From: JBOGIG01 sp050742455
GTDB lineage: Bacteria > Actinomycetota > Acidimicrobiia > Acidimicrobiales > JBOGIG01
Reading direction: 5' to 3'
NCBI GenBank assembly: GCA_050742455.1
Contig: JBOGIG010000095.1
Location: 1 to 20,553, forward strand
DNA: 20,553 nt
Each line of letters starts with the position of its first letter. Position 1 is the stretch's first letter. A model generated the notes under the pieces. It had not been told where the DNA came from. It did no database searches and saw only the letters and a program-made list of their open reading frames with translations. Positions 7,534 through 14,977 of the stretch are shown here, piece after piece. The position numbers and the translations under genes are program-made.

Positions 7534-8217
7534 ATGACGCAGGAGCCGAACCGGCCGGGGCGGCCGCCCGGTCGAAGCAGGGAACCAGCCGAGCGGCGAC
7601 GGGCCATCCTCGACGCAGCCGTGACCGCCATCCGGCGCGAGGGTCCGGACGTCTCCATGGAACAGATCGCCAGAGAGGCTGGTGTGACGAAGCCGACGGT
7701 GTACGACAACTTCGACGGCAAGGCGGGGCTCACCGAGGCGCTCCTCGAGCGGTATGGACTTGAGCTGCTCCGGGAGATCGGCAAAAAGCTCTCCGGCCCA
7801 GCTTCCGCCGAAGACGTCATTCGTGGCGGCGTCGAGGCCCTGTTGACGTTCGTCGAACGCGAACCTGCGGTCTTCCGCTTCATCGTCACCGGGACCGGGA
7901 CCCATTCGCTGATCGATGAGGCCGGCGGCGTGCTCTCCTCGCTGATCGGGGGAACGTTGCGCAGGGCTGGTGTCGATTCGGGCGCGGCGGAACTCTACGC
8001 CTACTCGGTACTCGGCGCCATCTTCGCGGCCACTGACTGGTGGGCAGCGCGTCGCACCATGTCGCGTTCTGACTTCCTGGACTACCTCGTGGGCATGCTC
8101 TGGAGCGGCCTCGAGCGCACCGGACTTGGCCGCGTCGACGGTCCGATCGACCTCACCGTCGTTGCCGAGGCGATCGCCGATGCCGAATCGCCGCAAGTCG
8201 GTACCGAATGTCCATGA
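7534..8217 (+). CDS. TetR-family transcriptional regulator
   Basis: This 227-residue regulator has the TetR N-terminal helix-turn-helix: RRRAILDAAVTAIRREG, then SMEQIAREAGVTKPTVYDNF, then a long alpha-helical C-terminal domain for ligand binding and dimerisation. The ATG at 7534 is preferred because AGGA lies eight bases upstream and the conserved domain begins shortly after. A longer reading from a GTG at 7468 would translate the operator region. It is divergent from the diiron oxygenase and probably represses it through the palindrome at 7445-7459, releasing it when a small molecule binds. The ligand is unknown; it may be the oxygenase substrate. Confidence 0.92.
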   Translation: MTQEPNRPGRPPGRSREPAERRRAILDAAVTAIRREGPDVSMEQIAREAGVTKPTVYDNFDGKAGLTEALLERYGLELLREIGKKLSGPASAEDVIRGGVEALLTFVEREPAVFRFIVTGTGTHSLIDEAGGVLSSLIGGTLRRAGVDSGAAELYAYSVLGAIFAATDWWAARRTMSRSDFLDYLVGMLWSGLERTGLGRVDGPIDLTVVAEAIADAESPQVGTECP

Positions 8218-8310
8218 TTGTGAAAATCAGCAACTAGCGACTGAACGTAGTAACTACCGAATATAGGCAGGTCAGCACCACGGCCCTACCGGGTTTACAC
8301 CGGCGCCTCG

Positions 8311-8779
8311 ATGGGCCCAGCCATCCGACATTTCCGCTTTCAGTCCGGCCTGACCCAGGCTGAACTGGCTGCACCGATCCTGGATCACTGGAGCCGCTCC
8401 TCAGCGCAGTGGTGCTTCACGTGCTCGTCGGCAACGGCGATGCACACGCAAAGAACTACTTGCTACTCCACGAGCCGTCGGGCGGGCTCACCCCGGTCCC
8501 GCTTTACGACGTGATGTCTAACCTTTACCACGGGGACGATCGGCTCGACATGTACATCGACGATGTGGGGAGAACCGAACGCGCCACCCCTCCAGGATCG
8601 CCAACGAGGTATCGAAGTGGGACATGTCCCGCAGGCGAGCCGGTGAGATCATCGGGTCCCTGCTTGAGCGCGTTCCATCTGGCGTCGATCAGGCAGCGGC
8701 GGGGACGCCCGGGCTGCCGGACGAGATCCCCACCATCCTCAATGCTCAGTTACGGAGGCTCCGAATTCCGGAGCCATGA
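8311..8779 (+). pseudogene. Collapsed hipB-hipA toxin-antitoxin remnant
   Basis: An XRE-type helix-turn-helix start (MGPAIRHFRFQSGLTQAELA, 8311-8370) runs directly, in a different frame, into the C-terminal kinase part of a HipA toxin. That part reads LEPLLSAVVLHVLVGNGDAH, then AKN, then PLYDVMSNLYHGDDRL. It holds the catalytic-loop aspartate (GNGDAHAKN) and the DFG-like LYDV aspartate. A lost base near 8592 shifts the frame again, after which the HipA tail continues (RIANEVSKWDMSRRRAGEII and onward, ending PEIPEP-like) to a TGA at 8777. So most of hipB and the N-terminal half of hipA are deleted, and the rest carries a frameshift. No functional toxin or antitoxin can be made. Confidence 0.8.
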
Positions 8780-8780
8780 C

Positions 8781-8815
8781 GTCAGGGGCTTGTCGTCAGG
8801 GGCTTGTCGTCAGGG
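8781..8815 (+). repeat. 14-bp tandem repeat
   Basis: GTCAGGGGCTTGTC occurs twice in tandem (8781-8794, 8795-8808) with a partial third copy (8809-8815), starting directly after the stop of the hipA remnant. It looks like replication slippage in decaying DNA. Confidence 0.85.
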
Positions 8816-8902
8816 CCTGACCGTGAGAACCGGCGTGATAATCAAACGCCCACAGACTTGGAACATATGGGTTGACGGCGGCAAGGCGCGGTCCATTGAG
8901 AA

Positions 8903-8982
8903 TTGGGGACGTCCCAGCTCATGGTGCATGATGGCGATCGTCGGTCAGTCCCGGTACATGGTGGACATCGGGCCGAGCAGAT
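8903..8982 (+). pseudogene. Probable hicA toxin fragment cut off by attR
   Basis: One frame reads MVHDGDRRSVPVHGGHRAEQ (from 8921). This resembles the C-terminal half of HicA toxins, where a hydrophobic strand and a short turn lead to VPVHG. The usual catalytic G-S-H before it is degraded to TSQL. The usual ending (a GTLRxI-type helix) is missing because the tRNA-Arg repeat begins at 8983. No start codon or partner hicB can be found. The fragment is short, so the call is tentative. Confidence 0.4.
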
Positions 8983-9025
8983 CTACGGATCAAAAGGTTG
9001 GGAGTTCGATTCTCTCCGAGCGCGC
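8983..9025 (+). repeat. attR: partial tRNA-Arg copy
   Basis: This 43-bp copy of the tRNA-Arg 3' half runs from the anticodon loop through the acceptor strand, with one difference from 5475-5517. The 5' half of a tRNA is absent, so it cannot be a functional tRNA. It marks the right end of the island. Confidence 0.9.
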
Positions 9026-9132
9026 AAGATGTTGCCCCAGCTCGGGTTCCGACCCTGCGGGACGCGCACCCTGGACAGACTGGTTGGTGAGGCGATGTTT
9101 GGATCCCGCCTGCCGGTAGCTGCCCATGGCTT

Positions 9133-11391
9133 TTAGGAGGGACAGGTCCCGCCGCCTTGGGACAGGAATCCCCGTAGGGGGAGCTGTCGGGAGGAGCTGC
9201 CGACACTTATGGCATCACAGCCCGGAGCCACCCGCCAGTTGCTTGTCGTGGTGTCCCAGTACGACAGGGAGCGGGTATCCAGTTTGAAGGTCACTCTGCG
9301 GCTCTGGTTCGCTTTGAGTTCAACCTTGTCGAATCCCTTTAGCTGCTGGGGCGGTTCGGGCACGCCCTGAGGCGACGGCAGTCCCACGTAGAGCTCGGGA
9401 ACCGCAAGGCCGGCTCGGTTTCCGGTGTTGGTCACCGTCAACGTCACCGTGGCGGTGTTGGTCCCGTTGTCGGGAATGGACGCCACCGCCAGATTGGAAA
9501 AGGAGAACTTGGTGTAGGAAAGGCCGAAGCCGAACGGGAAGGCGGGCGCGATTCCCCGATTGTCGTAGCCGCGGTAGCCGACCATGACACCCTCGGAGTA
9601 GGTCTCCTGGCCCAGGAGGTCCTGCGGGCCGGGCAGGCCGGGGTAGGACGACAGGGAGCCGGCAGTGGGGATGTCCCCCGGACGCTGCGGGAAGGTGGCG
9701 GGGAGGCGTCCGCCCGGGTCGGTGTCGCCGAACAGGACGTGTGCCACCGCCGTGCCGCCGTCCTCGCCCGGGTACCACGCTTCGAGCAGGCCGGCAGTCG
9801 AATTGCGCCACGGGGTGAGCACCGGGGCGCCGGTTTCGAGCACGACCACGGTATTGGGGTTGGCGGCGGAGATCGCCCTGATCAGGGCGTCCTGGTTTCC
9901 GAACGCAAGTTGGGTGCTGAGCGGAGCAGGTGGAGTGGCCTGCCCACCGTCGCACAGGGGGGTCAGGGACATGCAGGGCTTGTCGACACCCTCGGACTCG
10001 GTGTCGGCCGCCACCACGATGGCAACACTGGCTCGCCTGGCGGCCGCTACAGCCTGGGCGACATTGCTGCCGTCGGCATAGGAGACGGGGATGCCCGATT
10101 CGGCGGCACGGTGCTGTATTCCGGCCAGGGCGGTGGTGGTGAGCCAGGGAGTGACCTGGGAGGATCCGTTGCCGTGGATGTACTGGTTGGCCGCAGGTCC
10201 GATTACGGCGATGGAGTGGTCCTTGCCCGCCGAGAGGGGAAGGACGCCGTTGTTCTTGAGCAGCACTGTGCCACCTGCTGCTACCCGATCAGCCACGGCG
10301 GCATCACCCGCCACATTGTCGAGTGCGGTATTGGCCACATAGGGGGCGTGATCGAAGAAGCCGTAGACGAAAAGGGTGCGAAGCGTCTCCAGTACGCGTT
10401 GGTCAAGGGTGGCCTGGCTCACCGAGCCGTCGGCCAGGGCCAGGTCGACCAGGAGGGGCGAGTAGCACGTGCCGAGAATGTCCAGGTTGGTCCCGGCGGC
10501 CAGATCGGCAGCCGTCTCGTGACAGGCGCCGGCATCGGAAAACACGAAGCCGCCAAAGCCCCAGGCCTGGCGCAGCGTCTGGGTCAACAAGGCCGGATCG
10601 GCGCAGGCGTACTGGCCGTTGACTTGGTTGTAGGAGCACATGACGGTGGCGACATGGGCCTGCTTGACGGCTCCTTCGAACGCGGGGAAGTAGATCTCGT
10701 GGAGGGTCCGTTGATCCACGACGGCGTCGACGAACAACCGTCCTCCCAACAACCCGGTCAGGGGTGAGACCCCGATCTGTCCCTCCTGATTGTTCGCCGC
10801 AAAGTGCTTGACGTCGGCCATGACCCCTTGGGCCTGGAGCCCATTGATCCAGCCCACCGACGTAGTTGTGGCGAGGTAGGGATCCTCGCCGTAGCCTTCG
10901 TAGGTGCGGCCACCGAGGGGGGTGCGCATTATGTTCACCGTGGGTCCCCACACCCCGTCGAATCCCCGATGGCGTGCTTCGATCCCCACCACGGCGCCGT
11001 AGGCATGGGCCATGTTGGGATCGAAGTTGGCTGCCAACGCGATACCGGCGGGCATGGCCGTGGCACCACTGGCACCGGACCCAAGTCCGCCCGCGCCCAG
11101 GGCCCCATCGGTGAACTTGACGGCCGGCAAACCGACGTCGGGAGCGGCCGCGCCGGTAAGGAGATTGACCTTGTCCGTCTGCGACATGGCCATCAGAAGC
11201 AGGTGCGCCCGGGTCAGTGGGGCGAGCGAGGTATTGCACCATGAATAGGTGCCGCACCGACTGGTAGTACCGGCGCGGGCAGGCGCGGTCGGCAGGACGA
11301 CGACCAGCAAGGCGATCGTCAGTGTGGCGTGCAGGATTCGACCCGGACGCCGCCTGCTTCGCCCAGTGGTGTCCTGTCCCCAGATCAGCAT
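9133..11391 (-). CDS. Secreted glycoside hydrolase family 3 beta-glucosidase
   Basis: This 752-residue exported enzyme should cleave terminal beta-linked sugars (typically glucose or xylose) by a retaining mechanism. A signal peptide is clear: basic RSRRRPGR (11-18), a hydrophobic stretch (19-36) and a likely cut after A-R-A (38-40). The GH3 barrel shows WGPTVNIMRTPLGGRTYEGYGEDP and the substrate-binding KHFAANNQE (K195, H196). The likely nucleophile is D286 in FVFSDAGACH, where most relatives have SDW. The second GH3 domain and a C-terminal fibronectin-type domain (VTLTVTNTGNRAG onward) follow, as usual. GGGGAGG lies seven bases before the ATG. It is the first chromosomal gene to the right of the tRNA-Arg island, and no regulator or transporter is adjacent. 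Confidence 0.95.
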   Translation of the reverse strand: MLIWGQDTTGRSRRRPGRILHATLTIALLVVVLPTAPARAGTTSRCGTYSWCNTSLAPLTRAHLLLMAMSQTDKVNLLTGAAAPDVGLPAVKFTDGALGAGGLGSGASGATAMPAGIALAANFDPNMAHAYGAVVGIEARHRGFDGVWGPTVNIMRTPLGGRTYEGYGEDPYLATTTSVGWINGLQAQGVMADVKHFAANNQEGQIGVSPLTGLLGGRLFVDAVVDQRTLHEIYFPAFEGAVKQAHVATVMCSYNQVNGQYACADPALLTQTLRQAWGFGGFVFSDAGACHETAADLAAGTNLDILGTCYSPLLVDLALADGSVSQATLDQRVLETLRTLFVYGFFDHAPYVANTALDNVAGDAAVADRVAAGGTVLLKNNGVLPLSAGKDHSIAVIGPAANQYIHGNGSSQVTPWLTTTALAGIQHRAAESGIPVSYADGSNVAQAVAAARRASVAIVVAADTESEGVDKPCMSLTPLCDGGQATPPAPLSTQLAFGNQDALIRAISAANPNTVVVLETGAPVLTPWRNSTAGLLEAWYPGEDGGTAVAHVLFGDTDPGGRLPATFPQRPGDIPTAGSLSSYPGLPGPQDLLGQETYSEGVMVGYRGYDNRGIAPAFPFGFGLSYTKFSFSNLAVASIPDNGTNTATVTLTVTNTGNRAGLAVPELYVGLPSPQGVPEPPQQLKGFDKVELKANQSRRVTFKLDTRSLSYWDTTTSNWRVAPGCDAISVGSSSRQLPLRGFLSQGGGTCPS

Positions 11392-11578
11392 GGTCCACCC
11401 TCCCCGGTCGGCCCTCAGCTCTTCTGGTCCAAAGGCGTGTTGCGGAACAGGATATCCACGGCGGGCTGATCGGTGTCGGCGAGGTTTCGAAGGCGATGTG
11501 ACCTTGGTCCGGTGCCGCCAACCCGGTCCTCACCCGGTCCGAGCCCACATGCGCCGCGGCCACGCCGAGGCACACGGG

Positions 11579-14500
11579 TCAGTCGACCGTTACCTCACGG
11601 TCCGATGACACAAGCGCCGCGACCTCGTCCATGGCTGCCTCCAGGTCGGGCAGGTGGCGCTCGACGGCACCGGTGGGGGTGAGGAAAACGAATGTCACCC
11701 GCACCACCGGCTCACCGGTGGACGACCCCACGGCCAGGGCGTAGGAGGCGCCCTGAAAGCGATAATCGGCCAGACGACGCTGCAATTCGGCCGGATCGGA
11801 GCTCGCCGATGTCTTGTAGTCAATCACCACCAGCCCGTCGGGTCCTCGGTACAACAGGTCGATGTAACCCTCCAATAAACGGCCACCGATGGGGGTGGCG
11901 GCATAGACCTCCCGCCAATGCGAACAGCAGGCGGCCTGTCGCACCGACGGCGAGGACAAGGCGTCGGTCGCCAGGCGGCGCACTTCTTGGGCCCGGTCCA
12001 CCACCGCCTCGGCCTGGCACTGGGCCGCCACTACGGCATCGAGGTCGATCGGGTCGGCCAGGCTTATGGTCTGGAGCACTCCGTGTACGGCCCGGCCCAC
12101 CGATGTCCCGTAGCGACCCTTCAGCCAGGGGGGCAGGTCGAGATCTCGCGGTCTCTTCTGTAGTCCAGGATCGGGATCGATGGCCGGGTCGGGTTGGGCT
12201 TCATCGGTCAAGGCGGTGGCGGCTACGGCGCTGGCGTGTGACGCTCGGGCCAAGGCGGCGTTCCTCTCCGCCCTCCAGGCGGCCATCGGTATTGGTGGCA
12301 ATGGTGACGGACGGACCCGGTAGTTCAGAGCCCCGCCGGCTCCGGCACCATCGGGCAGGTGATCCATGGCCGTGGCCATGCCGTCCACGAGAAGCTCGGC
12401 GTTGGTGCGAAGGGCGCCCGAGGGCGTCTTATTGCGCTGCTTGCGGTGCAAAGAGACCACCAAGTGGTCCCTGGCCCGGGTGCAGGCCACATAGAGCAGT
12501 CGGATACGCTCGTGCAGTCCCATCTGCTCGTCCACCGGGGCCCAGACCTGGTACTCGTAGGTGGAGACGCCTGCGCCGAAGCGGTAGCCCACCTGCCCCG
12601 TGGGGGGGAATACGACCTCGGCCGGTGCCCTCTGGCTCCTCGGCACCGTCGACATCCCCGAAACGATCGTGATGGGAAACTCGAGGCCTTTGGCGCTGTG
12701 GATGGTCATGATGCGTACGGCGTCGTCGTCGGTCTCGGGAAGGACCGACTCTGTCACCCCGGCGCCATCGGAGCACTGTTGATCGACCCATCCAAGGTAC
12801 TGGCGCAAGTTTCCTCCGGTGGCCTCGCTCCAGACCCGAGCCTGGTCGATCACAAAGCGAAGGCGCCGCCAGATGTCGCGTGGCTTCCCCTCGACAAAGC
12901 CAAGCTCCATGGCCCGTCGATCCCGGACCATGAGGCCCAACAGCTCGGATGGGGCCAACCAGTGGCGCTGTTCGAAGACGCTGCGTAGGTAGGCCAGACC
13001 AATCCGCACCGGGTCGTCATCGGGCACGGTGTCGGGCTGATCGGTCAGGTAGCTCCACCGCCCTTTGCGCTGATGTCTGAAGCGGAACAGGTCGTCGTCG
13101 CCGCAACCCAAGAGCGGGGTTCGCAGTGCCGAGACGATGAAGAGGTGATTGGTTGGATCGTCGATGGCGCGCAACAGCATGAGCAGGTCCCGCACGGCCT
13201 GGCCGCCGTAGACCAAAGAGCTCGACTCGGTGCGAAACGGGATGGCGCGGCCCTCTAGTGACAGTTCCAGGAAAGGGAGGGAGGTCCGGGACGGCACCAG
13301 CACCGCCACGTCTCCCAGACGTGCTGTTCGCCACCCTCCCGCTCCGTCGCCTACCTGCCAACCCTCGTCCATGGCCCTGGTGATGGTGGCAGCCACTTCA
13401 TCGGCCTCGGCGCTTCTCATGCGATCCGCCGGCGTCGGCCCCGGGTGGGGAGCTCGGCCCAACAGCGCCACTGACGGCCCGACATGGGGGGCGTCCCGGG
13501 TGGCCTCCAGGGCGGCGTAGTGGGGTTGGGAAGGCACCGGGGCGGTCACGTCGACGGGCTCTTTCATGAGTCGGGCAAAGGTGTCATTGACCCATTCGAT
13601 GATGGGTCCGGAGGTTCTGAAGTTGGCTGTCAGCTGTACCAATCCGTCCCCCTCCGACCCGAAGCGCCCCTCGGCCGCCAGGAACGTCGAAATGTCGGCG
13701 CGCCTGAAGCGGTAGATCGACTGCTTGGGATCGCCCACGAAGAACAGGTGGCCCGGGGACACCTCGACGTCTTCCCACGGGTCCGAGCCGGCATGCATAC
13801 CGACGGGCTCCGCAGCGGCCAGGCGCACGGCCAGTTCGATCTGGATGGGGTCGGTGTCTTGGAATTCGTCGAGGAGCAGGCGCTGGTAGCGCCCGTGCAG
13901 GCGGCTTCGCACCGCCGGACCGTGGCGGTCGTGGCGCAACAATTCCCGGGCCAGGACCAACAGGTCGTGAAACTCCAGCTGGCCCGCCCGGCGTCGATCC
14001 TCCGCCGCATCGATGGTGAATCGTCGGATGACGCCGCCGAGTCGGTGAGCGCAGGCGGCAGCCACTTCTAGGCGTACCGATTCCAGTCTCTCCGCAGCCC
14101 TGGATAGGTCATTGCGCACATCGGCCACGTCACGTGCGAACGAGGCCTTTCTCCCGATGTTGCCCACCCGGAAGCTGGGCAGCTTGTCGGGATCGAGAGC
14201 TTCGAGCAGGGCGAACTCATCGGTGGCGCCCTCCAGCGCGTCCAAGTGCTCCATGATCTGGTCCAGCCGGATACCTAGCCGGTCGGTGGGATCGAGGCAC
14301 GGCTCGGCGCAGACGGCATTGATGGCATCCCGGGCGCGCATGAACAGAGGGCGCACTGGTGGGGGTTCGGACGCATTCTCGGGCACCCGTTCTTGTACTA
14401 GGTCCCAGTTGTCGTTGAAGGCCTCGGCCAAAGAGCGTAGGGCCGCGGGCCGCACCCCGGCCGCCATCAATAAAAGGATGGTGCGCTCCAGCCCGGGGTC

Positions 14501-14977
14501 GTCCAACATGGCGTCGCGGAACACCGACCAGCGTCTTTCGAAGGCCACCTGGGAGCCGACGTCGTCGAGTACTTCCACCTTGGGCGGGAGGCCTGCCTCC
14601 ACCGGGTGCTCGGACAGGAGCCGCCGGGCAAATGAGTGAAGGGTTCCTATGGCGGCACCGTCGAGCTGGTCGAGGGCGATGCGGAACACAAACCCGGTCG
14701 GGTCCTCGGTCCCGGCCCGGGTTTCCAGCTCGACCCGCAGGCGTTGGCGTAGCTCGGCTCCTGCCTTCTCGGTAAAGGTGATGGCAGCCAGCGACGCCAA
14801 CGGGACCAGACCGGTGCCTACCAGAGCCAATACCCGCTGGACCAAAGCGGTGGTTTTGCCCGTGCCCGCTCCGGCCTCGACGAACAGGGTTGAGCCGAGG
14901 TCCGTGGCGATCCGATCGCGCCCGGCCTGATCCGGTGGCGGAATTTGGGGCTCAGCCATCGCCCGTTCGCGCCTCAT
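11579..14977 (-). CDS. addA: AddA-type helicase-nuclease (UvrD/Rep superfamily)
   Basis: This protein of about 1130 residues is the motor and nuclease subunit of an AddAB/RecBCD-like complex that resects double-strand breaks for recombination. Superfamily 1A helicase motifs are complete: GAGTGKTT (K41), LLLDEFQDTDP (about 367-377), FVGDPKQSIYRFR, TANFRTSGPI, IMTIHSAKGLEFP and LLYVACTRARDH. A C-terminal PD-(D/E)XK nuclease follows (GYIDLLYRGPDGLVVIDYKT, about 1037-1056). The ATG at 14959 overlaps the AddB stop by eight bases and is a good alternative start; the longer start adds six residues. Both overlaps imply translational coupling with addB. Corynebacterial-type AdnA is possible, but the partner looks like AddB. 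Confidence 0.93.
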   Translation of the reverse strand: MRRERAMAEPQIPPPDQAGRDRIATDLGSTLFVEAGAGTGKTTALVQRVLALVGTGLVPLASLAAITFTEKAGAELRQRLRVELETRAGTEDPTGFVFRIALDQLDGAAIGTLHSFARRLLSEHPVEAGLPPKVEVLDDVGSQVAFERRWSVFRDAMLDDPGLERTILLLMAAGVRPAALRSLAEAFNDNWDLVQERVPENASEPPPVRPLFMRARDAINAVCAEPCLDPTDRLGIRLDQIMEHLDALEGATDEFALLEALDPDKLPSFRVGNIGRKASFARDVADVRNDLSRAAERLESVRLEVAAACAHRLGGVIRRFTIDAAEDRRRAGQLEFHDLLVLARELLRHDRHGPAVRSRLHGRYQRLLLDEFQDTDPIQIELAVRLAAAEPVGMHAGSDPWEDVEVSPGHLFFVGDPKQSIYRFRRADISTFLAAEGRFGSEGDGLVQLTANFRTSGPIIEWVNDTFARLMKEPVDVTAPVPSQPHYAALEATRDAPHVGPSVALLGRAPHPGPTPADRMRSAEADEVAATITRAMDEGWQVGDGAGGWRTARLGDVAVLVPSRTSLPFLELSLEGRAIPFRTESSSLVYGGQAVRDLLMLLRAIDDPTNHLFIVSALRTPLLGCGDDDLFRFRHQRKGRWSYLTDQPDTVPDDDPVRIGLAYLRSVFEQRHWLAPSELLGLMVRDRRAMELGFVEGKPRDIWRRLRFVIDQARVWSEATGGNLRQYLGWVDQQCSDGAGVTESVLPETDDDAVRIMTIHSAKGLEFPITIVSGMSTVPRSQRAPAEVVFPPTGQVGYRFGAGVSTYEYQVWAPVDEQMGLHERIRLLYVACTRARDHLVVSLHRKQRNKTPSGALRTNAELLVDGMATAMDHLPDGAGAGGALNYRVRPSPLPPIPMAAWRAERNAALARASHASAVAATALTDEAQPDPAIDPDPGLQKRPRDLDLPPWLKGRYGTSVGRAVHGVLQTISLADPIDLDAVVAAQCQAEAVVDRAQEVRRLATDALSSPSVRQAACCSHWREVYAATPIGGRLLEGYIDLLYRGPDGLVVIDYKTSASSDPAELQRRLADYRFQGASYALAVGSSTGEPVVRVTFVFLTPTGAVERHLPDLEAAMDEVAALVSSDREVTVD

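Larger units (their letters stand above)
5475..9025 (+). mobile_element. Small integrase-less genomic island in tRNA-Arg
   Basis: The island is bounded by the 43-bp direct repeats and is about 3.5 kb. It holds a VC0807-like membrane protein, an AurF-type diiron oxygenase, a TetR regulator, a broken hipB-hipA pair and a probable hicA fragment. It has no integrase, excisionase, replication or transfer gene, so it is either a decayed remnant or an element moved by another element's integrase. Removing it would leave a single tRNA-Arg between the PAP2 gene and the beta-glucosidase. The intact cargo beside broken toxin-antitoxin genes suggests the cargo is under selection while mobility and stability functions have been lost. 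Confidence 0.82.
8780..9132. other. Gene-free junction region at the right end of the island
   Basis: This 353-base stretch between the hipA remnant and the beta-glucosidase stop holds a short tandem repeat, a probable hicA scrap and the right att repeat. From 9026 to 9132 I see only flanking chromosome without a gene. Confidence 0.6.

Noticed and set aside
8781..8815. CRISPR-like repeat
   Set aside because: Units are 14 bp, directly adjacent, with no spacers; it is a simple tandem repeat.
11654..14930. Several long plus-strand open frames opposite addA and addB
   Set aside because: High-GC codon bias on the minus strand creates them; they lack family similarity and are Arg/Pro/Gly-rich.
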